Shown one piece after another: positions 1-7,059 of a stretch of 12,110 nucleotides of DNA. The notes below the pieces were generated by a model. The model searched no databases. It saw only the letters and a list, made by a program, of their open reading frames with translations, and was not told where the DNA came from. The position numbers were made by a program, and so were the translations under genes. Numbering within the stretch: position 1 is the stretch's first letter; each line of letters opens with the position of its first letter. The stretch spans positions 1-12,110 of the forward strand of contig JAJNNY010000188.1 in the NCBI GenBank assembly GCA_022453515.1, in the 5' to 3' direction. The DNA is from Astrocystis sublimbata. Taxonomy: Eukaryota; Ascomycota; Sordariomycetes; Xylariales; Xylariaceae.

Positions 1-805
1 CTACAATTCGAAGGCATACTCATGCCTAGGGGCCTGGGTACATGTCTACATGTGCCAAGTCCTTTGCCCTACGTACCGGTAAAGGGCGAATCTCATTTCA
101 TCTGTGAGAATCTGTATGTGCAGTACTTTAGCTGCCCAAGCATGCCAGTTGTGCTCGTGGTGGTGTGGACTCGCCTGCTGCAGGTGTGGGCGGGGTTTGT
201 AGTGTGACTGGAATTCCACCCTCGCCATTCGGGGCCTGAGCCTCTCGCCTGCCGGTGTGGCTCAAGCTACTGACTGCATGGCCTCTGCAGCTGTCCGCCA
301 GCTGCAGCTCACTTGGGCAAGTTGAGCCTATCTCTCTGGCAGGTTGCCCCACCTGCATGCATGACCCGGGCATGGAGACGTCCACTACCAGCACGTACAG
401 TCCCCTAAGCAGTAATGAGCTTGTCGCGCAAAAAGTCGGTGGTTGTATCTAGACATTTTCCATATTGCCCTGGAAACCAAGCTGTCAGACCTGCCTGCCC
501 AACGCATACAACCATCGTCCCTGCATCGCAAACCATCGCAGGTCATCACTGCAACATCTCCCATTCTTGTCTCCCGCGGTATCCAGTGCCTGTACCGATT
601 TCCCGAGCCCGACAATCAGACCCAACCCTGCGGACCAGCGACCTGGGCATGTGCATGCGGACGTGCATGACTTCGAGAGGCCGCTGAGTGAATCATCACA
701 AACCACCTTCGCGCACACACGCGCCGCGCCTCGTCACCGTCCGATCCCTAGCCGATCGACCACACTCCTAACGGCAGAGCCTAAACCCGGCACAGTACCG
801 GCACC
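1..805 (+). promoter_or_regulatory. NSP1 upstream region, left copy
   Basis: No convincing gene was found in these 805 bp: the short open frames carry no recognisable domain and no compositional support. As the 5' flank of NSP1 it should hold the promoter and leader. TGCATG hexamers occur at 275, 354, 358, 652 and 664. A short hairpin, AGGCAT-ACTC-ATGCCT, is at 12-27 close to the palindrome end. The start codon context at 803-809 is ACCATGT, a good match to fungal start sites. No TATA box is evident. Confidence 0.5.
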
Positions 806-3071
806 ATGTCGGTCTTCGGCAACCCGAGCTCCTCTGGAGCCAGCAACAACACAACCCCATCCAGTGCGCCAGCCAGCGGCGGCTTGTTTAGCTCGTCAAC
901 CACACCTGCACCCTCGGGTGGGCTTTTCGGCGGTGCCCAGGCCCAGAGCACCCCTACTTTCTCTTTCGGAAACGCAGCGGGTGCAGGCAGCAGTGCTACA
1001 CCTGCCTCTTCCGGCGCTGCAGGTGGTAGTCTGTTTGGCACCGCAGGCGCGAAACCAAGCGAACAGAAGCCGCTCTTCGGAGCCACGGGTGGCGCAGCTT
1101 CGCCGTCATTCGGCGGAGCATCCGGTGGCGGTCTTTTTGGAGGCTCGACGATGGCACCTTCGACGACAAACACAACCACGGCGGCCAGCATGTTCGGCAG
1201 CAAACCAGCGGCACCGTCTACTGGTGGCGGTCTCTTCAGCAACACAGCTTCAGCTCCGAACGGTACCACAGCAAGCACAACTCCGACGGCCGCCCCTGCT
1301 GGTGGTCTCTTCGGCCAGGCCAAGCCTGCGGCTGCTCAAGAAGCTTCTGCAGGCAAACCAGGTGGACTGTTCGGCGGAGGTGGTGCAGCTACTACCGGAG
1401 GTTCTCTGTTTGGTGCCCCAAACCCCAACACTGCCTCTGCCGCCCAGGCAACACCCGCAAAGCCCATGTTCACACTCAATTCCACAACACCAGCAGGTGC
1501 GCCTCCAGCAGACACCTCAAAGCCGTCTACCGGACTGAGCCTCTTCTCCAATACATCCAATACTGCTGCCCAGGGTGCTTCATCTCTATTCCCCTCTGCT
1601 CAGCCGGGTGAGAAGAAGGAGACCCAAGCTCCCAGCTTGTTCGGCAACCAGGCCAGCTCAGAATCAAAACCCGCAACGACACAGCCGAGCACCTCACTCT
1701 TTGGCTCTGCCGGCCAGCCTCCCAAAACAGGCAATTCGCTGTTTGCCGCTGCCAAGCCCGCCGAGTCTTCCTCTTCATCTACGTCGCTGGGTGCAAAGCC
1801 GGCTACCGCCGAAGCGGCCGGTTCCAAGGCTGGCCCTTCGCTTTTCGGACAACCGGCGTCCAAGCCGGCCGAGGCCGCTGCGCCAGCTAAGCCAGCTTCT
1901 TTGTTTGGAAGTGCACCTGCCTCAGCGTCATCGGGGGGCTCCCTGTTTACTAGCCCCGCGAGCGCAGCCCAAACACCAGGCACATCGGCACCCGCAGCCC
2001 CAGCTCAAACCAGCTCGCTCTTCGGAGCTGCAAAACCGGCCACTAGCACAACCACCGCTGAGGCTCCGAAATCCCTGTTTGGAGCACCTGCTGCCAGCAG
2101 CGCTCCTTCAGACGCATCCAAGCCCGCAGGTCTATTTGGTTCGACACCTGCGACGACTACAGCTACCTCTACGACTACTACCTCGGCCCCAGCCCCTACT
2201 TCCACAGCCTCGGCCACCCCCACGGCTCCAGCCGCTGGGTCGCTCTTCGGTACCACGGCCAAGCCTACGCCAGCTGCAGACTCGACCGCACCGAAGCCCG
2301 CGGCAGCGCAGACAAACACCCTCGGTGCATCAACAAGTGGCCCAACATCCTCGATGGCGCGTTTGAAGAATAGAACCATGGATGAGATCCTGAACCGCTG
2401 GGCCACCGACCTCTCCAAATACCAGAAGGAATTCAAAGAGCAGGCGTCCCAGGTGGCGGCCTGGGATCGGCTACTTGTAGAGAATGGCGACAAGATCCAG
2501 AAACTTTACCTGAACACGTTTGAAGCGGAGAAAGCGAGCCGCGAGGTTGAGCGGCATCTCGTGACGGTGGAAAGCCAGCAGGAAGAGCTTGAGTCTTGGC
2601 TGGACAAGTACGAGGTCGAGGTGGACGGTCTGTTTACGAAACAGATCGGTTCTGGCGAGCAACTTGCTGGGCCCGACCAGGAGCGAGAGCGAACCTACAA
2701 GCTGGCCGAGAAGATCACAGAGCGTTTGGACGAGGTGGGCCATGATCTATCGAAGATGATCAAGGAGATCAATGATATCTCGGGCACTGTCAGCAGAGGT
2801 AGCAAGTCTGATGATCCTGTATGTTTCTTCTTGCTCCAATTTTTTTTTCCAACACGCATATACTAATCACCTTCTTTTATAGTTGAGTCAGATTGTGCGT
2901 GTTCTGAATGGACACCTCACACAGCTTCAATGGATCGACACCAACTCCGCGGCGCTGCAAGCTAAGGTCGCGGCTGCGCAGAAAGCGAGCAGTCAAATCG
3001 GGAGCCAGTATGGAGGTTTTGAACAGGATAATGTGGATAGTTTTTACCGCTCCTATATGGGACGTAGGTAA
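806..3071 (+). CDS. NSP1: Nucleoporin NSP1 (Nup62 family), left copy
   Basis: Central-channel FG nucleoporin. In yeast, Nsp1 pairs with Nup57 and Nup49, and in the Nup82 complex, to build the transport channel of the nuclear pore and bind karyopherins. Exons are 806-2818 and 2883-3071. The 64-bp intron has a GTATGT donor, TACTAATC branch site at 2861-2868 and AG acceptor at 2881-2882, and joins in frame to give 733 aa. Residues 1 to about 515 are Ala/Ser/Thr/Pro/Gly-rich with about 19 FG motifs, mostly SLFG or GLFG, spaced by low-charge linkers. Residues 517-733 form a charged heptad-like coiled coil of Nsp1_C type, starting MARLKNRTMDEIL and ending SFYRSYMGRR. The ATG at 806 opens with VFGNPSS, a typical nucleoporin start, in a CACCATG context. 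IF1 lies convergently 349 bp downstream. The length is close to that of yeast Nsp1 (823 aa). An identical copy lies at 7060-9325. Confidence 0.95.
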
Positions 3072-3420
3072 TTAGAGCCAATTTGTACGACTAAGGTTGT
3101 ACGTGTTTGGAAGCATGTATTGAGTGCAGTCGGATTGGAAGGCTTTACGAAACAGGCCTTAGCACTAAGCAACATGATTAAGATGCAAGGATAGCATGTA
3201 ATTCAGGAAGGCGAGCGGCGCTTTGCTATTCGAGAATTCGGGGTACAGTCCGTCGCAATGGACATGTGGCAATGATATGCATGTACACTAGATATGCGCT
3301 ACATCGATTGAACTGAGCAGTTGAAGCTATGCCTCATTCTCTCTGATTCCCCCTCAATTTGAAGCCGGAACGGGTTGATTTTATACAATGGACCATAACA
3401 TCTTTGAGTGAGCGGAACGT
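3072..3420. other. Convergent intergenic region NSP1 / IF1, left copy
   Basis: These 349 bp separate the NSP1 stop (3069-3071, +) from the IF1 stop (3421-3423, -). Both 3' UTRs and polyadenylation sites must lie here, perhaps overlapping. No canonical AATAAA was recognised on either strand, and no ORF or RNA gene is evident. It is identical in mirror image to 6711-7059. Confidence 0.6.
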
Positions 3421-4092
3421 TTAGTTCTTCTCGCCACCTTGCTCTTTGGTCAACTCGTCGCTGTAGAGGGGAGAGATTAGCTTGTATCCACGGCAACGCA
3501 TGAGGAAAAGAGAGCATTTGGGGCGTATTCCAATTCGCTGCCCAATTCGCTTGTCCACACAGTCCACACTTGACATGAAGGATCGGACGTAGCAAGAAGT
3601 GGGGTAAAAAGTGAAGTGAAGTGAAGCTGGAGGAGGATGAGGAGGAAGAGGGAAGCTTACATGTGGTCGGAAAGCTTCTTGAGGTGGTCCTGCTGCTCGT
3701 TGATCTTCTTGCGGAGCTCGAGGAGCTTCTCCTGCTCGCGCCTGCGGATGGCGTAGTCCTCATTCGCACGTTCGCGCTGCTGGAAGGCGTCTCTGTTGTG
3801 TTTTAACGCGAAAGATTAGCCTTTTGGACACTGCTTCTGCCTGAACATGTGTGTCGCCATAGTGTTTCAACGTGACGGAATAACAGTCGTAAGTAGGTTA
3901 GGTTAGGTTGGGCTGGGGAGGGGAGGGGAGGGGCAGATTGTTGAAGGATGAAGGGGGGACGATAACGTACCCCTGGCCTCCGGTCTTTGGGGGAGAGCCG
4001 GTGTCGCCGGCAGCCATGGCTCGGACCGTGGTCGAGAAGGCTCGGGTAGAGACGCCGCGGGTGGGAAGCTTGATGAGGGTTTGGCGGAACAT
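3421..4092 (-). CDS. INH1: Mitochondrial ATPase inhibitor IF1, left copy
   Basis: Small matrix protein that blocks ATP hydrolysis by the F1Fo-ATP synthase when the proton gradient collapses. On the minus strand the exons are 4092-3971, 3792-3661 and 3460-3421; introns are 178 and 200 bp. The spliced protein has 97 aa and the same structure as the mirror copy at 6039-6710, where the residues are described. The start has an AAAAATG context and is followed by an arginine-rich, acid-poor presequence. A 5' leader intron is predicted at 4274-4109. The two copies are identical in exons and introns, so this is a duplicate rather than a diverged paralogue (yeast has a separate paralogue, Stf1). Confidence 0.93.
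3915..3933 (+). other. G-quadruplex motif in IF1 intron 1, left copy
   Basis: Four runs of four G's separated by single A's, lying within intron 1 of IF1 on the strand opposite the gene. This matches the strict G-quadruplex pattern with one-base loops. On the transcribed RNA it is a C-rich tract instead. The same tract is mirrored at 6198-6216. Confidence 0.7.
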
Positions 4093-4108
4093 TTTTCCTT
4101 TTTTAGGT

Positions 4109-4274
4109 CTGCGATCGGACGGGAGAAAATGGACAGTTAGCCGATGTACATAGTATTGATGAATTGCGAGGAATTGGAATATTTTATCGGTTGGCGCGAC
4201 AGGACCGAGTCGGGGGGCGGGGGTTAAATGCGATCAGAATACCTGAGAATTTCAAGAGCTATTTGCATACATAC
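4109..4274 (-). other. Predicted 5' leader intron of IF1, left copy
   Basis: Mirror of 5857-6022: GTATGT donor, CTAAC branch point and GCAG acceptor, ending 16 bp before the IF1 start codon. Predicted from splice signals only. Confidence 0.6.
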
Positions 4275-4620
4275 CTTTGGTGGTAGTGGTGGTGGTGGTG
4301 CGTTGTTGGGGTGGAGGTTTCAACGTGTGGTTGTGGAATGACGCAGCTGTCGATCTACCTCGTTGTGAAAGACTCGAGGTGAGGACAAGGTTAGGTAAGG
4401 TTAGTTTGCAACGAAACAGCTGATTGATTGGCCTGATCGGGTGCTGGCGGAGCGGAGCTCTGGGAAGGAAGGAAGCTCAGGCCATTTTCCTTGGGGGCTG
4501 TTGCCTCGGGCGGAATCGTTGGACACCACCGGTGGGGTGGGGGAGACGTGCAAAGCTTGGCTATCGGCTCTGGCTCTGGCTATTGACATTGACTATCGAG
4601 GTAGTGGATAGAAAAAACTA
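4275..4620 (-). promoter_or_regulatory. IF1 promoter and leader, left copy
   Basis: Mirror of 5511-5856. It lies between the predicted leader intron and the AT-rich block. It contains a GGT-rich tract at 4279-4300, which is CACCAC repeats in the sense of the gene. No coding evidence was found. Confidence 0.45.
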
Positions 4621-4734
4621 GACACCTCCTCTTGGCAGGCCTACTATAGTAATCTTTATTTACTACCCTAACGTTAGGGGTAATAGGGGTAATTTCGTAC
4701 CTTTTAGCAATAGCCTTATGCCTACTTACCTACT
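4621..4734. repeat. Edge of the repeat block with CCCTAACGTTAGGG motif (left copy)
   Basis: This is the transition between the IF1 promoter and the AT-rich block. It contains CCCTAACGTTAGGG at 4666-4679, a 14-bp perfect palindrome, followed by the related word GGGGTAATAGGGGTAA at 4677-4692. It could be the terminal-repeat region of a transposon relic; a TA dinucleotide at 4664-4665 would suit a TA-targeting element, but no matching end is independent of the large palindrome. The mirror copy lies at 5397-5510. The repeat assignment is tentative. Confidence 0.35.
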
Positions 4735-5396
4735 GGAGCCTACCCTTGCTAACCTATTTATACTAAATTAATTATAAAAAATCAATTATTTACTTAATTA
4801 ACCCTAAACTATTTCTTTTATATAGTTAAAATACTAAAATACTTTAATATATTTATTTAAATAGAATTAAAAGCTTAAGTAACTATTATTAATGTTAATA
4901 TGTTAAAATCTATAAAGAAATAGCTATTTAAAAAGTTTAGTATTTATTAAGCTATAACTATAGTATTATTAAATGAAAGTTTAAAAATCGAACTTAATAG
5001 TATTTAGTATAATACTTTAAAATAAAGTTTAAACCTTTTAGCTTTTATGTTTTAAAAAATCATATAATATATTAAAAGCTTTGTTTTAAAGTATTTTAGC
5101 TAGCTTTTTATTTTATTAGATCTAAAACTATTATAAAAAGTATAAGTAAATAAGCTTTTAATAATACTATAGTTTATAGCTTAATAAATACTAAACTTTT
5201 TAAATAGCTATTTCTTTATAGATTTTAACATATTAACATTAATAATAGTTACTTAAGCTTTTAATTCTATTTAAATAAATATATTAAAGTATTTTAGTAT
5301 TTTAACTATATAAAAGAAATAGTTTAGGGTTAATTAAGTAAATAATTGATTTTTTATAATTAATTTAGTATAAATAGGTTAGCAAGGGTAGGCTCC
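4735..5396. repeat. AT-rich, RIP-like degraded repeat block
   Basis: Composition drops sharply from GC-balanced gene DNA to almost pure A and T with very many TpA steps and few CpA or TpG steps, on both sides of the palindrome centre. Such TpA-heavy, coding-free blocks are the usual outcome of repeat-induced point mutation on transposons in Pezizomycotina. No transposase, reverse transcriptase or intact terminal repeat can be read. Several short words recur inside it (AAAGTATTTTAG at 5088-5099; AAAGTATTTTAGT at 5286-5298 and its mirror). The parental element cannot be named. Confidence 0.6.
4958..5173. other. Asymmetric AT-rich spacer at the palindrome core
   Basis: This 216-bp stretch is where the two arms stop mirroring exactly. 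Beyond a one-base indel, 4958-4973 still pairs with 5157-5172 for 16 bp. Farther in, similarity is patchy: 5011-5030 pairs with the reverse complement of 5076-5095 at 18 of 20 positions, about an axis near 5053 rather than 5065.5. Composition is extremely AT-rich and no ORF or known domain is present. It reads as the loop of a fold-back built on an older, decayed inverted repeat. Confidence 0.75.
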
Positions 5397-5510
5397 AGTA
5401 GGTAAGTAGGCATAAGGCTATTGCTAAAAGGTACGAAATTACCCCTATTACCCCTAACGTTAGGGTAGTAAATAAAGATTACTATAGTAGGCCTGCCAAG
5501 AGGAGGTGTC
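5397..5510. repeat. Edge of the repeat block with CCCTAACGTTAGGG motif (right copy)
   Basis: Mirror image of 4621-4734, with the 14-bp palindrome at 5452-5465. It sits between the AT-rich core and the promoter of the right IF1 copy. No coding sequence is seen. Confidence 0.35.
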
Positions 5511-5856
5511 TAGTTTTTTCTATCCACTACCTCGATAGTCAATGTCAATAGCCAGAGCCAGAGCCGATAGCCAAGCTTTGCACGTCTCCCCCACCCCACC
5601 GGTGGTGTCCAACGATTCCGCCCGAGGCAACAGCCCCCAAGGAAAATGGCCTGAGCTTCCTTCCTTCCCAGAGCTCCGCTCCGCCAGCACCCGATCAGGC
5701 CAATCAATCAGCTGTTTCGTTGCAAACTAACCTTACCTAACCTTGTCCTCACCTCGAGTCTTTCACAACGAGGTAGATCGACAGCTGCGTCATTCCACAA
5801 CCACACGTTGAAACCTCCACCCCAACAACGCACCACCACCACCACTACCACCAAAG
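5511..5856 (+). promoter_or_regulatory. IF1 promoter and leader, right copy
   Basis: Non-coding DNA between the AT-rich block and the predicted leader intron. It carries a GCCAGA tandem near 5550-5563, two CTAACCTTACC-like words near 5727-5744, a CAGCTG at 5781-5786 and a CACCAC-rich tract at 5831-5852 just before the splice donor. None can be tied to a known factor. Being only about 350 bp from degraded repeat DNA, the promoter is probably near a heterochromatin border; that is an inference. Confidence 0.45.
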
Positions 5857-6022
5857 GTATGTATGCAAATAGCTCTTGAAATTCTCAGGTATTCTGATCG
5901 CATTTAACCCCCGCCCCCCGACTCGGTCCTGTCGCGCCAACCGATAAAATATTCCAATTCCTCGCAATTCATCAATACTATGTACATCGGCTAACTGTCC
6001 ATTTTCTCCCGTCCGATCGCAG
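5857..6022 (+). other. Predicted 5' leader intron of IF1, right copy
   Basis: GTATGT donor at 5857-5862, CTAAC branch point at 5991-5995 and GCAG acceptor at 6019-6022, giving 166 bp and a 28-nt branch-to-acceptor distance. The splice would leave a short A-rich stretch directly before the ATG at 6039. All three signals are strong and correctly spaced, but there is no reading frame to confirm the splice. Confidence 0.6.
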
Positions 6023-6038
6023 ACCTAAAAAAGGAAAA

Positions 6039-6710
6039 ATGTTCCGCCAAACCCTCATCAAGCTTCCCACCCGCGGCGTCTCTACCCGAGCCTTCTCGAC
6101 CACGGTCCGAGCCATGGCTGCCGGCGACACCGGCTCTCCCCCAAAGACCGGAGGCCAGGGGTACGTTATCGTCCCCCCTTCATCCTTCAACAATCTGCCC
6201 CTCCCCTCCCCTCCCCAGCCCAACCTAACCTAACCTACTTACGACTGTTATTCCGTCACGTTGAAACACTATGGCGACACACATGTTCAGGCAGAAGCAG
6301 TGTCCAAAAGGCTAATCTTTCGCGTTAAAACACAACAGAGACGCCTTCCAGCAGCGCGAACGTGCGAATGAGGACTACGCCATCCGCAGGCGCGAGCAGG
6401 AGAAGCTCCTCGAGCTCCGCAAGAAGATCAACGAGCAGCAGGACCACCTCAAGAAGCTTTCCGACCACATGTAAGCTTCCCTCTTCCTCCTCATCCTCCT
6501 CCAGCTTCACTTCACTTCACTTTTTACCCCACTTCTTGCTACGTCCGATCCTTCATGTCAAGTGTGGACTGTGTGGACAAGCGAATTGGGCAGCGAATTG
6601 GAATACGCCCCAAATGCTCTCTTTTCCTCATGCGTTGCCGTGGATACAAGCTAATCTCTCCCCTCTACAGCGACGAGTTGACCAAAGAGCAAGGTGGCGA
6701 GAAGAACTAA
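6039..6710 (+). CDS. INH1: Mitochondrial ATPase inhibitor IF1, right copy
   Basis: Inhibitor of F1Fo-ATPase hydrolysis in the mitochondrial matrix. Exons are 6039-6160, 6339-6470 and 6671-6710. Intron 1 has a GTACGT donor and CTAAT branch at 6312-6316; intron 2 has a GTAAGC donor, CTAAT branch at 6651-6655 and TACAG acceptor. Splicing restores one frame of 97 aa ending at TAA 6708-6710. Residues 1 to about 28 are a presequence with Arg/Lys at 3, 8, 12, 17 and 24 and no acidic residue. Residues 41-66 carry the IF1 inhibitory signature (GDAFQQRERANEDYAIRRRE, 41-60), very close to yeast Inh1, and 60-90 form the C-terminal coiled-coil helix. Length fits the family (yeast precursor 85 aa). NSP1 lies convergently 349 bp downstream. 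An identical mirror copy is at 3421-4092. Confidence 0.95.
6198..6216 (-). other. G-quadruplex motif in IF1 intron 1, right copy
   Basis: C-rich on the plus strand: four CCCC runs separated by single T's. The minus strand therefore has four GGGG runs with one-base loops. It lies in IF1 intron 1 upstream of a CCTAACCTAACC stretch and the branch site. Confidence 0.7.
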
Positions 6711-7059
6711 ACGTTCCGCTCACTCAAAGATGTTATGGTCCATTGTATAAAATCAACCCGTTCCGGCTTCAAATTGAGGGGGAATCAGAGAGAATGAGGC
6801 ATAGCTTCAACTGCTCAGTTCAATCGATGTAGCGCATATCTAGTGTACATGCATATCATTGCCACATGTCCATTGCGACGGACTGTACCCCGAATTCTCG
6901 AATAGCAAAGCGCCGCTCGCCTTCCTGAATTACATGCTATCCTTGCATCTTAATCATGTTGCTTAGTGCTAAGGCCTGTTTCGTAAAGCCTTCCAATCCG
7001 ACTGCACTCAATACATGCTTCCAAACACGTACAACCTTAGTCGTACAAATTGGCTCTAA
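6711..7059. other. Convergent intergenic region IF1 / NSP1, right copy
   Basis: Mirror of 3072-3420: 349 bp holding the 3' ends of both genes. No gene, RNA structure or repeat is recognised. Confidence 0.6.

Larger units (their letters stand above)
1..4957 (+). repeat. Left arm of a 10.13-kb inverted duplication
   Basis: Every base checked pairs with its complement at 10131 minus its position. This includes all coding exons, introns, the convergent intergenic region and the AT-rich inner end. The arm holds NSP1 (+) and IF1 (-). Its outer end coincides with base 1 of the window, so its true outer limit is not visible. Its inner end is set where the left strand reads two A's and the mirrored right strand reads three (4956-4957 against 5173-5175). 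Identity was judged by eye and from identical mirrored translations, not by an alignment program. Confidence 0.97.

Noticed and set aside
781..1323. 180-codon antisense open frame in NSP1 and similar antisense frames at 1600-1983 and 2005-2493
   Set aside because: They are antisense shadows of a repetitive, biased-composition coding region, with Ala/Val/Pro-rich products lacking any recognisable feature.
465..1538. 357-codon open frame overlapping the NSP1 start (mirror at 8593-9666)
   Set aside because: It is a shadow of the GC-rich FG-repeat region in another frame. It has Arg/Pro/Gln-rich low complexity and no domain, while the NSP1 frame has clear FG repeats, a coiled coil and a supported intron.
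4666..4679. CCCTAACGTTAGGG as a telomere-fusion scar
   Set aside because: A fusion of chromosome ends would read TTAGGG arrays into CCCTAA arrays. Here the order is the reverse, with only one unit each way.
4621..5510. A live transposon at the palindrome centre
   Set aside because: No transposase, integrase or reverse transcriptase frame remains. The apparent terminal inverted repeats cannot be told apart from the larger palindrome.
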